64,000 bases of DNA, taken from assembly GCA_023935145.1 (NCBI GenBank), contig CM043705.1, positions 18,546,501 through 18,610,500 of the forward strand. The letters run 5' to 3'. Positions 9,233-21,454 of the stretch are shown piece after piece. Both the position numbers and the translations under genes were made by a program. The notes below the pieces were generated by a model, which searched no databases, was not told the origin of the DNA, and worked only from the letters and a program-made list of their open reading frames with translations. Source of the DNA: Bretschneidera sinensis. Taxonomy: Eukaryota > Streptophyta > Magnoliopsida > Brassicales > Akaniaceae. Numbering within the stretch: position 1 is the stretch's first letter; every line of letters begins with the position of its first letter.

Positions 9233-10985
9233 ATGGAGGAAAAGGAAGGATCTAGTATGAAGGTGATGGTGGCCATTGATGAGAGCGAGAGCAGTTACCA
9301 TGCACTCATGTGGGTTCTCAACAATCTCAAAGAATCAATGACAAACAACCCACTTTTCATCTTCGCAGCACAGCCATTTCCACAGTACAGTAATTTAATT
9401 GCTCCATCGCTTGGTTTTGCTCACATTTACTGCCCACTCTCAGCCAGTTAAGTGTAATTTCTACTCTTCCTCTTCCATGTTCTGCTCTGTTACTATAACA
9501 ACTTAGGAATTGGAATTTTAAGTTCTATGGTTTCCAGATCCTTGTTACAGTTTCAAGAATGCCACTCGTAATAGAGGTTTTTTTTTTGGTTTTGCTAGCT
9601 ACAAAACAAAGAGAATCCATTTCAAAAGCCCGGACTTGGGTATTTTTTTTTCTTGTTCATTATAAACGACTTTGACTGAACAAATGCCTGATTTGTGTTC
9701 AAAAGTATCAGTTGTCTTAATAGAGTTGAGTTTTATTCCAGAAACCAAAATGAAGTCAGGCTAATTTGCATCTTTTTTGTTTGTTTTCTCGAAATTATGG
9801 AAGGGTGAGGGATTTCAGATTTGGTAATTTTACATGGTTGGGATCGATCTCCACTAAGGTTTTCTGAAGCAATTACTTAAATATTACTGTATTTTAATCT
9901 TTAAGGAGTAATGGATATGGAGCAATGCATTTTGATTCGGGATTTGGTCAATGTTTCCTTTTTAGGCTATGATTGATAGAGAAGAAAAGTGGGAAGAAGG
10001 AAAGAGAGAGGAAAAGTGGGAGGAAGGAAAGAGAAAAGAAAAGTTAGAAAGTAAGCACTTCTGATTTTGTTTCCTCGTTGACATGTTTAAATCTTGTTTG
10101 ACAGCCGCAGATTTGATCAGCTTTCGTCAACAGCAAAATAAGAAGGTTTTATTAGGTCTGTTGGAGAAAGCTAAAAGCATCTGTACAAATCGAGGGGTAA
10201 GGCCATACTAACCGGTTTGGTCCAGCAGAAGAAACAGTTTATGGTTTTTTATACAGTTTACGATAAATCATCAGCGGAGTTATAAAATATTTAGTACTGG
10301 TAAAACAGTGGTGAAAACAGTTTTTGTGAAGTAAATTCAATTTTCTATAAAAGTAAATCATTTCATAAAAGTGTTTGTGTTAGTTTATATTTATAATAAA
10401 TAGAAACCAAAAAATAAACTGTCCCAAAACAGGTTGATTTTCTTGGAACTTTTTATCTAGAGGAAGGTCACTTTGGCACCAAACGAAAAGGGTTGCTGAA
10501 TATCCTAATGAAATGCGTTCTAAAGGTTCATTAGGTCACATTTATGCATAAATTTAATCTTATATACTTTTGAGCATTTGGGGGATCTGTGATTGTCACC
10601 ACAGATAAAAGCAGAGACAATTACAGAGGCTGGGGATCCTAAAGAGGTCATATGCAGCGCAGTTGAAAACTACAAAATCAATCTGCTAGTTATAGGTAAC
10701 CAAGACAATAGAACTCTGAAAAGGTTAGTCCCATCTTAATCATGCGTACAATAATGAATCAGTTGGATGCTAATTAATTTAAAATGCAATTTACTGGATG
10801 GCATGTGGCTGCACCTCTTTTTCAAATAAAGCTTTTGCGTTATTATACAAAATAATAAGGCTTTTGCCTCAGGTGTTACATTGATAATAAATCCTTCTTT
10901 ATACAGGGTTTTTCTGGGGAGTTTTAGCAACTATTACTTACAAAATGCAAAGTGCCCTGTTCTTGTTGTGAAGAAAGTGGTCTGA
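9233..10985 (+). CDS. Universal stress protein (USP, UspA-fold), four exons, 167 aa
   Basis: USP-domain proteins are small alpha/beta nucleotide-binding proteins of stress responses. Exons: 9233-9446, 10105-10196, 10605-10723 and 10907-10985, with GT-AG introns and compatible phases (1, 0, 2), giving 504 nt including the stop. The start is the first ATG in frame (MEEKEGSS). Recognisable parts are MKVMVAIDESESSYHALMWV (strand beta1 with the conserved Asp), VICSAVENYKINLLVIG, and the C-terminal NYYLQNAKCPVLVVKK. The usual ATP-binding motif G-2x-G-9x-G(S/T) appears as GNQDNRTLKRVFLGS (residues 133-147) with the second Gly replaced by Asp, so nucleotide binding is uncertain. All other features look intact. 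A Tat LTR ends 410 bp upstream. Confidence 0.88.
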
Positions 10986-11784
10986 CTGTGAGTGCATCCA
11001 TTACTGACATGGAATCATATGATAGTAAGATCTATAACTTCAGATTTTTAATATGGGTCAGACTGTAACTTCTCTAAGAATTGTGTGTTTGTTTTAATAC
11101 TCATTGGAAGATAAGACTGATGAAAATGAAGGTGTAATGTGGATATATTTAATATTTAATATTTATAAGTTTGATAGTTGTTAACATCAACAAATGTGGC
11201 TTGGTAGTAAAGTACAAAAGTTATTGACGTTGTGGAAGACTTAGATTTGCCACCGTAATTGATGAATTTTATTTTTTAGGTTTCTTTTGGTATTGATTCT
11301 CCAACAATAAAAGCTCTCATTATTGACATGTTCTGGTTTTTTCTTAAAAAATAAGGGAATAGGATGTAAGAGTATTATTAAAGGTTTAATAGATCCCAAA
11401 AAAAATTATATGCCTAATTCACTTTAAGATTTTTAGATTAAATTAATGAGATGCATATTAATAAAATTAAGACCCCTTTAACTTCTTATATGTGGAGGGA
11501 AGTACATGTTTTTATCTAGTAAGATTTTGCAAGATATTCAAAGTGAGGGGCAAAACAGAGAGAATCCACCGAATTGGAGAAATCATAAGAAAAACTAAAA
11601 AGTGACTCTGAAAATAAACTAATGACTAAAAATCGAAAGCAACCAAACAACAAAACCTATGCATCTAACCTATTAGAAAACCATCCAACCACATTTGTTT
11701 ATGTGAAAATGACAAAAAAAAACCTGACAAATTATTGGGTTGGTATCATTTTTTTTGTTAAATTTTAGGCCAAAACCCCTAGTA

Positions 11785-11987
11785 ATGGCACACCCAATAA
11801 GGGAAAAAGGAGCTGAGAAGATGGTGATGGTAGTAATAGATGAGAGCGACGACAGTAACTATGCACTCATCTGGGTTCCCTAATAAGTCTCCGCTCATTA
11901 TTTTCGTGGCACAGCTGCTTACCTCATATAATTACACCTTGGCTGCCTTCCACGCCTCTGCAACCATGTACTGCCCTGTTTCAGCCC
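11785..11987 (+). pseudogene. USP paralogue, exon-1 remnant
   Basis: Begins with ATG and reads KMVMVVIDESDDSNYALIWV, close to the intact USP exon 1 upstream. A deletion of about 20 bases then shifts the frame and gives a double stop. The downstream sequence resumes as PLIIFVAQ and TMYCPVSA and ends at the same unusual GTTAAGT donor site as the intact gene. Exons 2-4 were not found in the following 700 bp. It is a tandem duplicate that has lost function. Confidence 0.8.
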
Positions 11988-12689
11988 GTTAAGTCTCCCT
12001 TTTATTCTATGTATATAATTATATATTTTTGAATGTTGCATTCATTGATGTTTATTTGGAGTACAAGAAATTGGAGATTGATTGGAGGGATTAAAGATAA
12101 TGATTCACTTAACATTCGATCAAGGCATGTATAAATATGAGCTAACTGAGAAGGCATCATCCCTTGCTTAGTGCAATGTTCCGTAAGTGTTTACTTGACC
12201 AAACATTACAAAGGAATCCTATTTCCACAGACATACCCAACAATGGCTCTTTTCTTGGATGGATTTTCCAAACAGTTAAAATTACAAAACCTTAAAGAAT
12301 CTTAAAACAGAACATCTATTTTCGAGGTTCACATATACTGCCATCAAAATTCCTGGCTGTTCATTTGGATTTTAGGGTGGGTGTGATTAAATTGTGGCTT
12401 CTGGATTTTAGTGTTAGTACTTGCTAAAAAGGACTAACAGAGCAAACTGAAGGAAAATGGGTTTTTTTACAAGCTGGAATATTGACAAATATGATGTCCC
12501 AAATTTTCTATAGATGTGACAACAGTCAGAAAGTCTACTTTAATTGAAAAGACTAGATTTTGTGTTTATTTAAGTAAAGAGTGCTAGAATCGTAGGAGAA
12601 TAATATCTTATACATTTAAAAGCATTTCCCAAAACTTCAAATTAAATCAATAGTAACGCTAGTATGTTTTAAAGCTTTAGGCATCCTCG
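11988..12689. other. Non-coding DNA between USP pseudogene and nuclease pseudogene
   Basis: AT-rich sequence with no ORF or exon recognised. It probably includes former intron sequence of the USP duplicate. Confidence 0.35.
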
Positions 12690-14370
12690 ATCCCATTAAT
12701 CCCCGTAACATTTTGTAAACCAAAAATTCGGTTGAGTTGCTGCCAATCGAACCCCTCCTTGAGCTAAACGCCAATTCACAATTGGTAAACGGCTGAGGAA
12801 ATATTCATCTGCAAGCAATTCATTGTTATTTTCTACTATTCTTAATTTCTTAGTAATGAAAGAAGAAAAATGCTCAACCTTCAAGAACTGATCCTTCATT
12901 TACACCTTTGTATGCCCACTCACAGGCTGCTTTGATACCTTCAGATGCATATCTGCACAAAGTACATAACCTCAGTTACAAGAAAGATTTCGACTAATGG
13001 ACGAAGATAAAGAGGGATGTCATTTATACTTCTTTATATAAGTGCGAGTAATAGGTTAAACGGGTCACGGTAAAAACTGACACCTCTACCGTGTGAATTC
13101 TTGTAAAGTACAAAATTAACCAGAGTTGCAAAATTCATATGTCTGGGCGTGTTGTATTGTTGAAACTGCAGGTCTCCCATTTTTTGACTTGATCTGCCCA
13201 TTCTGTTCGTAGACAAAATTAATTTCTCAGACCTGATAAAACATATAAGTGAAGGGCTAACTCTGCTTGATTATTTCGTGTAAATTAATTCACTAATTAA
13301 GATACTGATGTAGAACAGGTAGACCAAGCAGAACAGATGGTCCTAGACTACCTAGAACGGTTGGACTGCTCCAAATCTAAGGGTACGGTTTACATCGTTT
13401 TACGTGTTGGCTCGGATCGGGTCTCGGAGACCCTAGTCTGATTGAAAACAGGCCACTGAATAAAACCTGATTATAATCAGTGTGGCAGGATTTTAGCAAA
13501 AAAACGACGTTTAGACCTCCAATTTAGCAGTTTTCAGTTTTTGAAAAATTTCCTATTTTGTACTTGCCTAATTTCAATTTTCTTTTTTTACTTTGACCTT
13601 ATAAATAAGGAGGCTATGTAATAGTATGGATTATTATTATTATTGAATAAAATTAGGGTTTCTTTTCTCTTCATGAGAGTTTATTGAGGATTGAAACACA
13701 GTTCTTCTTCCTAGTTCTTTCTTCCGCTAGCGTTTTACGTAAGATACCATAATGTTTTGTTGGATAGCATCAATCAGGTCATCCACATTTGCATTATAGA
13801 ACCTTTATGCTGTCTCAGTTATATTGTCATCCCAAACCTGTATGATTTTATATTAGTACTTGGTTTTGTATGATTTTATATTTCTTATTGGTTTAATTAA
13901 TTTGCTGTAATAGCTGGTGAAGTTTGGCAATTGAACTCACATGGTGAAGAACTTGCTTCCTCGTGTACCAGTGAACATCTATCGTATTACCTCCCCTGTC
14001 TGAAGTAAAACCCACATGTAGAGGCTGCATTTCGACAATTTAATAACATCAGGAAAATTATGTAGAATCCAAGAAGTACATATGGATGTCTTAGTCAGTG
14101 TCATACCTGATGGATGTCTCCCATGAAATGAGAAAGGAAAAGAAGTTCCTCTGTGAGGTTATCTGATAAATATTCAACTTAATCAATGAGGAGTCATATT
14201 GTGGAGGAACCCATATAAGTCGTGATAGGATATTTTTCTTCCAGAAAAAGAAGGAAATTTACATTCGGCTTGAGAGGAAGCAGTATCATAGGTGAGAAGT
14301 TGGGTGGTGTAATTGTTAATTGCCCCTGCAACACACCTTCCTTTCTCTCCATTTCTATCCTTGCAATCCC
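12690..14370 (-). pseudogene. S1/P1-type nuclease (ENDO4-like bifunctional nuclease), 5'-truncated pseudogene
   Basis: S1/P1 nucleases are secreted zinc enzymes that cut single-stranded DNA and RNA. Seven minus-strand exons are readable: 14370-14263 (CVAGAINNYTTQLLTY), 14162-14107 (NLTEELLFLSHFMGDIHQ), 14024-13941 (PLHVGFTSDRGGNTIDVHWY), 13837-13739 (VWDDNITETA, stop, RFYNANVDDLIDAIQQ), 13202-13139 (EWADQVKKWETC), 12952-12879 (YASEGIKAACEWAYKGVNEG), and from 12808 on (YFLSRLPIVNWRLAQGGVRL). Zinc-ligand blocks HFMGDIHQPLH and DVHW are kept. Defects: a TAA in the fourth exon, a donor GT changed to AT after 13139, a one-base frameshift near the C-terminus, and no N-terminal signal-peptide/WG..GH exons. 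Identification is firm; function is lost. Confidence 0.85.
13397..13740 (+). mobile_element. Possible small LTR or TRIM insertion in a nuclease intron
   Basis: The 13203-13738 intron contains a TATA-like CCTTATAAATAAGG near 13597, a TTATTATTATTATTG tract, an AATAAAATT signal and a pyrimidine-rich tail, as in copia-type LTR R-U5 regions. The 9-bp sequence GTTTTACGT occurs at 13397-13405 and 13732-13740. No clean TG...CA ends were found, so boundaries are uncertain. Confidence 0.3.
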
Positions 14371-15050
14371 CTGAAGAAAGGTAAATGACCATTTAGCACA
14401 CCAGATTTGCAAAGTTATTCAGAATTTGCAGAGATACTAAATTCATTTAATTTTGTCAATGGAGGATAACAATTTCAATCCAACCAGATTACCCGTAAAG
14501 AAATAGTTGAGCTACCGATCATTCCAAAAAGTTTAAGTTGATGAAAAATGATATAATTATTTCTTTATACTTTAATACGTCTCCTCACATGCAAGTCAAT
14601 TGAAAGATTAAAGGTTTTGCACGTGATACCCAAATGTAAGAAAATCCAAATATCTGAAAAGTAAAATATTGGGTAGAATATTAAATGAAAAATAGACATC
14701 CCACATAATTGGAAACTAACACCTAGAGTTGTGATACCATAATAGAAATATACCAAAACACAAAGAATAAGGGTTTTGTATAATGTTATCAACTTTAAAG
14801 GAAGAAAAAAAGTTTTCAATCCAAGGACGGTTAACAATGGAGGATAACGTCGATCAGGTCTAGGTCTACAAGGTCTCAAGTTCAATTCTTACTGTGTATG
14901 GAAAATAAGCTAGGGTTTTGTATAATTGTTTTGAACTGCAGAATATACAGAAATTGAAATTATCATTTTTTTTTAAACTTTTATGTATGGAAGGTAAGCT
15001 AGTGTTGGCTCCATAAATTAGGAGATCATATAAATGGAATTGACTATTTA

Positions 15051-15089
<39 letters not shown>

Positions 15090-16214
15090 GTTGAAAATCC
15101 TTTCCACATTAAAAGAAAATCAATTCTTATCAATTTATAGAGACAAAATTTTATCATTAGTGAGTTTCAATACTAATTTGTACATTTGTAAGCTTATAAC
15201 TCTTCAAGAAAATTAACTACATATAATAAAAATTGTGCAAAATCTCGACACATCCCAAAAAAAATATGCATGAATTTATATAAATTCTTTGCATGTAAAT
15301 CATTCGATAAAAAAAGATATAAAATAATATGCGTGATATTGTTAAAAAAAGAAATCGAGCTTTGTTGTTTGAGATGAAAACATATAAGTTGTATATTTAA
15401 TTTTCTCTACTTCTTTCAAAAAAATATAATAATATCTACTCAATATTGCAAGTAACTAACTAAAACTAATTGTAAATGCAATTTTGTGAATCAGCCAAAT
15501 AGAAGATAACTATTGGTCTGATTAAAACACCTTTGAGAGTTTGTGACAAATCCTGCCAAACAAAAGTTTTGGGACTCTGCATTTTAAGAGTTCTACATTG
15601 GATCAGTTAATTTGCTAATAACAATTAAAAAATAACCGAATTGGACACTTATCCCAACGCACCTAAAGCAAAGTATCAAAATTCTATTAGAAGGTATTCA
15701 CAATTCTTCCCGCTCAAAACCTAAATTTGTTGAGTTGTAAAGACTAACATAAATTCCCTCCAAGTTATTCTCTATTTTCCTATAAATAGGGGTTCTCACC
15801 TCATTTGAAGGGATCTTGAACATGATCTTTTGAGAATATCACTTTTACTCTTGAAAAAACTTTACTTCACTTTGCTCTCAATTTTCCTTTAAAGTATTCT
15901 TCTAATTTCTTTCTATTCTCTGTTACTTGTTAAACGAGCAATTAACAGTTACAATAGTTCGTTCTACCGTACTCAAAGCATCAAGTTTCGTTATGCGTCG
16001 TTTGATAAATATGTCATTTCTTTTCCAAAATCTCTGAAAAACTAAAATCTGTATTATTTGAATTTGGGGATTAAAGTTTGATTTGTAGATTTTATGTTTT
16101 TTGTCCCTATTCAAGAAGAAATCAAGCGTACATTAATTTTCTATAAAAAAAAATGTAATGATTTTGTGTAAATACATCTACATGCAATAAATTATAGAAT
16201 AATGACATTTTTTT
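14371..16214. other. AT-rich intergenic DNA
   Basis: No gene recognised and no missing nuclease N-terminal exons seen. A promoter- or LTR-like segment with TATAAATAGGGG lies near 15781, followed by a pyrimidine-rich stretch, but no boundaries could be set. Confidence 0.4.
15055..15084. repeat. (TA)n microsatellite
   Basis: An uninterrupted run of about 15 TA units in AT-rich intergenic sequence. Confidence 0.95.
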
Positions 16215-16480
16215 GGGGTAAATAATCTAAACACCCTTTGAGGTACAATATAATTCCTTTCCATTTCTATAACCTGCACTACACCCCTCCACTGCCTTTA
16301 TTAGACAAATACAAACGTGAGAAGATGTTTTTGCCCTTACTTGCATTCCCTGTTAGCTGTCTATTCAATTGCTATTCACTCAACATATGGAGCTCATTTC
16401 TCACTCTAGTCTCTTTGTTTGAGAGTCTAAGAACAGAGAGAGTAACAAAATAGAGGTAGAGAAAGATAGATCTCGAGAAG

Positions 16481-17172
16481 ACATTTTCATCAAAATTTGA
16501 GTGTAAGTTCATCATCTCTTCATCCTTAATCTATTTTTACATGTATTTTTCCCCTAAAAAAATGAAATCTTTCGTTTTCTCTTTTGGGTTTTGATTTTAA
16601 TATTTGTTTTTTGTTTAGGGTTTGATTTATTTATCTCCTTCATAACTGTTCATCACAGGGAGACACAAAAACTGAAATCACACAGGTAAGTTCATATCGT
16701 TCATTATTACGCTTCATTTTACATGAATGTAAAAAAATCAAAACTTTCATAATTTGGTAAACAATTTTGATTTGGTTTTCGGCATATTGGTTGGTTATGC
16801 TTTGGACAAATACAAACGTGAGAACACACTTTTGAAACTACAGATTATCAACATTTTCATCAAAATCTAAGTGTAAGTTCACCATCTCTTTATCCTTACT
16901 CTATTTTTATATGTATTTTTTTTTCTGAAAAAACAAAATCTTTTGTTTTATCTTTTAGGTTTTGATTATAGTATTTGTAATTTTTGTTATTTAGGGTTTA
17001 ATTTACTTATCTCGATCCTCACTGTTCATCACAGAGAGACACAGAAGCTGAAATCACATCACATCGTTCATTATTACGCTTCATTTCACACGATTTTTTT
17101 TTTATAAAAAAAATCAAAACTTTTCATATTCTGGGGACAGTATTTAAGTTAGTTTTTTGCATATTCCTTGGT
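16481..17172. repeat. Tandem duplication of about 370 bp in the MULE 5' leader
   Basis: A block starting ACATTTTCATCAAAAT at 16481 recurs at 16851 (period 370). Both copies contain CACTGTTCATCACAG-like or ACTGTTCATCACAG sequence and CGTTCATTATTACGCTTCAT. An ACAAATACAAACGTGAGAA segment also recurs (about 16304 and 16805). It lies between the left TIR and the transposase start. Confidence 0.8.
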
Positions 17173-17309
17173 TATTCTTTGACTTAGTTCATCCCCTTTA
17201 GTGGGGTTTTCATCTAGGTTAAACCCATTATTGCATTTAGACACGTTAAATTCTGAGTTTATACCCATAAATTTGTCATGCCATGATTTCTAACTTCTAA
17301 GTTTATACT

Positions 17310-20277
17310 CATAGGTGGAGATAGGGGATCGTTTGTATGATCTTGTGGTTCATTTTAAGGATGAGTTTTTTATAATCACTGAAGTTGATCTTGATAGATC
17401 TCATATGGTTGTCTATTAGAGGATATGTAGGCATTGAACAAGCAAAAACAATATTGCAATCCTGAGATCTTACTAAATTTTGACATTCCAAACACAATAA
17501 TTACAATAGAGGTATGTAATGATAATGATGTCTTGAGCATGTTTAGAATACACTGTGACTATGAGTCGAATATGAAACATATAAATGTTGATTTCAATCC
17601 AATTGAAACACTTGAAACATTTATATGCACTCTTGAAAACTCATTATTTGGGTCAAATTTCTCTGTTGGTGAGTCATCTAGAAGTTTACCTCAACCACAA
17701 GACCATACAATAGATAATGATGATAAAATTATAAGTGGTATATCTGTGTCTACTGATGACTATGTAATGAGTGAAAACCCTAACAGTAATAGTGATAGTG
17801 ATGACTATAATGAACTTATTTTAGAACATAGGAATGATGATTTGTCCGATTATAACAGTAGTCAAGATTATAAAAGAGATGTTTATAGGTTTGATATTGA
17901 GGAAGTTTATGTGGAGAGGGGTAATAGGGGTAGGAGATATAATCAAAATGAGGGTGGGTATGCTCATTTAGAAAAGAGTTTGTTATTTTATAATGTTCAT
18001 CATTTTAGGAGTGTGTTAAGGATATTTTCTATCCAAGAAGGTTTTGAACTTAATAGGATTAAAAATGAGATATTTTTAAACATATTGTATAAGGCTTGAA
18101 GGCTTTCCAAGGGTGAATATGAAGATATGCACAATAAGTCCTATGTTAGGATTTCATAGTACCGTGACTTAATCAAACATACCAATCTTGGTAGTCTTAA
18201 AGGATGGTATATGATAGGTTTTGAATTAATACCACCAACATTTAAGAGATTTTTCATTTGTTTTGAATCATGTAAGAAATAGTTTATAGTAGGATCCAGG
18301 TCATTCATTGGATAGGATGGATACCACCTCAAGGGACCCTTTGGTGGTATTCGATTGACTGTTGTATGTCTAAATTACAATAAAGGGTTATTCCTTGTTG
18401 TCTTTGTTGTTGTGGAATCTGAATGCAAAGATAGTTGGAATTATTTCTTATCAATGCTTGATGAGGCTCTTGCTGTAAGAAGTTAATCAATCTCATTGAC
18501 CTTGATGTCATATCGATAGAAGATACATGTTAATGTGTTTACAATCCTATAATATTTAAGTCTATTTCTTTTCTTGATTCTTTTCTTGTTCACTAACATA
18601 GTTTCCCTTGTTTCTATATGCAAAGGGACTTTGTAAAGCAGTTAATGAGATGATGCCCCATGCTATTCATAGGCATTGTTGTAGGCATCTTTATAACAAC
18701 TTTAAAAGACAGTTTCATTGTGTACAACTGAAACAAGACTTTTGGATGGCTAAAAGTACATATAATGAGGTGAGATTTTCAGATGTAACGATAGATCTAG
18801 AAAAGCACTCCAAGGTTGCTCATAAACGGTTGACAACCATCCCAATGATGATTTAGGGTAAGCATGCTTTTTTCGCAACTCAAAGATTGACCATGCCACG
18901 GTAATGATAAAGGTAAGAGATGAGATAGAAAATGGTTGGGTCTATGAGATTGTTTCAAAAGTAATCCAGAAAATTGAGAAAATTAGGAGACCCATAATGT
19001 ATTGCTCACTGACACCAGCTAGTAAGAATAAGTAAAATGTTGTTGATGAAGGCTTGACCTTTAGTGTTAACCTTAGAGAGAGAACGTGTGCATGCCAGTA
19101 TTGGGATTTGAGTGGATTGTCATGTAGGAATGCCCTTACATGCATAACCTATTATAAAGGCAAGATTGAAAATTATGTTGATCCATATTTCACCAAAATA
19201 ATGTTTATAAAGGTATATGGGTATATCATATACCAATTACCTGAATCTGAACCTCATTCCAGATGATCACCATATTAAGCTCAATCCACCAGACCTTAGG
19301 AAGCTCCTTAGTAAACCAAGAAAAAACAAGAGAATGAAAGGGGAGAAGAACCTAGTAGGGATAGACCTAAAGAAAATCAAGCACAGTTAGATGTCGTAAT
19401 TGCTTGTCTCTTGGTCACAACACAAGGACTTTTCAGAGAGTACTTGAAGCAAAAACGGAAGAAACATACTCAAGTCAATGTTTTTTTTTTTTTTTTTGTA
19501 ATTTAAACTTTGATTACTCTTTTCTAAATTGAATTTATGTTTGACTGTCTTTTTGTTTTGTTGACAGCAACCTCAAGGCAATAATGCATATACATCTACT
19601 ATAACTGATGTTGTTGGACCTGAAGGTGCAACTAAGAGGAATAATCAAACTCAGTTATAAATATCCTAAGTCTAAATTAAACCGTTGAATAGAAACTACT
19701 AAAATTATATTGTGTTTAATTTTTTTTTTCATTTCCCATGTTTTGATATAGCAACCACAACCTGAATATCAAAATACAACTAGTCCATCAAGTGCATCTA
19801 GGAAGAAGAACAAAAAGGTTTACATTTATTTATTTTTATTCATGAATGGTTATACTCTATTGTACTTGCTTTAACAAATAAGTATTTGTCTTCTTGTAGA
19901 AAAAGAGAAAGAACTTTGGAACTTTAGCTAGTACTGGTCCTTATACTCAACCTTCTGGAGTTGAGATTGTCACTGGCACTAGAATGAGCACTAGAAAGAA
20001 AAATGGGGCAGTTAGGAGTAGAAGTGGTGTAATGTGGGGTGCCAAGAACAATGGTACTAATGATTCAATTAGTCTATCAACTTAAACTTTTGTAAATGAC
20101 ATAATGAGGAATACAATTGGTGCAATTGGTGGAAATAGGGGTGATAACATCAATGGTGGTAATGATGATGATGAAAACGGGGGTGGCAACATCAATGGTG
20201 GTAATGATGATGCCAATCCATCAACCCAAGCTTCTGAAGCTGTGTTTGATTATGGAAATGAGTATGGAGCCTGATAG
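17310..20277 (+). pseudogene. MURA-like MULE transposase, broken
   Basis: MULE transposases cut out and insert elements by DDE chemistry. The N-terminal part (17310-18098) includes VVHFKDEFFIITEVDLDRSH, NDNDVLSMFRIH and a long acidic Asp/Asn/Ser stretch. The catalytic part at about 18250-18520 reads DGYHLKGPFGGIRLTVV and FLVVFVVVESECKDSWNYFL. The first Asp is kept, but the second catalytic position reads LMSYR where SDR is expected. Next come a CRHLYNNFKRQF block (about 18680) and a SWIM-type finger, CACQYWDLSGLSCRNALTC (19090-19146), with the expected His changed to Asn. A zinc knuckle, CRNCLSLGHNTRTF (about 19390), has its last Cys replaced. A low-complexity Gly/Asn tail follows. Many stops and frame changes are present. 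Confidence 0.8.
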
Positions 20278-20527
20278 TGTGGCTGTTTGGATGGGTTAAA
20301 TGGACTTTTTGGGTTAGATGTTTTAGTTAGGTTGGTTGTTTTGTTGATATATATAGTTGAATATTTTTTTGGGTTGTCTAGTATAGTATATTTTAGCTGC
20401 CAAATATGGTGCATACAGTGGCAGAGCATATACATAAGTCTGAAGTATTATGAAAATTTTCCTATCTTTTTGTTCAGGGAATATATGATCTAATTGTTAC
20501 ATAATACGATTCAGATAGTCACAAGGC

Positions 20528-20545
20528 ATATATATATATATATAT
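20528..20545. repeat. Short (TA)n tract inside the MULE
   Basis: A run of TATATATATATATATATG lies in the spacer between the two convergent MULE gene remnants. The 20300-21060 spacer holds no other recognised feature. Confidence 0.8.
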
Positions 20546-21070
20546 GTATATATACTGTTCACAGGGCATAGATGATATCAGTTTTAATAGATATATTGAT
20601 TTAGGTGTTAGCCCTTATCTTTTGTTTTATGAGGGCATAGTAATATATTGATTAACTAAGTCACAATATTAACGATAATTGTTATCATTTAGTATATTGA
20701 CAATGGATTTTGGCAATATGTGATGCATTTTAGTTATATTATATTATTCTTTATGCATATGGCATATGAGCATGATTTTTTGAAAACTTGCTCCATTGTG
20801 TGGACAATTAATATGTTAAAATGCTTTCTCCATTTTGCATTGGCACTGCTTAGTGCATGTTCAGAAGGTTTGTATATGTTGCATGGCAATTGACTGCCTT
20901 GAATGAATGAATTGGAACCATTTACTAAGGGCATTAAATTATACTTATCACTAGGACTGAATAAAGTACCATGCAGTGGGGAAGTGTGTTCATAAATCAT
21001 TAACAAAAAGAAAATATGACATTAGACAAACGAAACACTACATTCCTATTAAATATGATTTTATACATTC

Positions 21071-21454
21071 TTATTTTCTAACTAAAACAATAAACAAAGC
21101 CATAAAAATAAACCCAAACACAATAAGACTCCCAAACATATAAGTCTTCACCATTGTTTTTCATTCTTCCAGCACCAATATTCTTTCCTTCAACTCAAAA
21201 ATCAGGTATCTCAAATCTTCCATACAAAACTCAAAATATGCAGCTCCTTTAATTGCACCGGTTTGGTCTTGCTTCACTTGACGGTTTGGTTATAAGTATA
21301 GGGAAGAACCAATCGATGAAACCATAAGAACCATCGTACACATAGTAGAGATATTCTTTGTTCTTCTTTGACTTAGATATCTTCACGGCAGCTCGGTGAC
21401 CACACCATATAAACGGTTACGATAGCTCAATGTTGAAAAATTGCTTTCATTCAT
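21071..21454 (-). pseudogene. GRF-type zinc-finger / coiled-coil / membrane-anchor protein remnant
   Basis: Minus-strand translation gives FSTLSYRNRLYG. After a one-base loss it continues HRAAVKISKSKKNKEYLYYV and DGSYGFIDWFFPI, the body of a plant GRF zinc finger. Next is YFEFCMEDLRYLIFELKERI (a short helix or coiled coil), then after a stop a hydrophobic segment, MFGSLIVFGFIFMALFIVLV, ending in RK and a stop. The order finger, helix, C-terminal membrane segment is typical of small plant GRF proteins. The zinc-binding Cys positions are lost (Tyr or frameshift). It points toward the transposase from inside the right TIR, so it was probably carried by the MULE. Its role is unknown. Confidence 0.65.

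Noticed and set aside
15480..16130. Possible solo LTR or promoter around TATAAATAGGGG
   Set aside because: No paired TG...CA ends or target duplication could be found.
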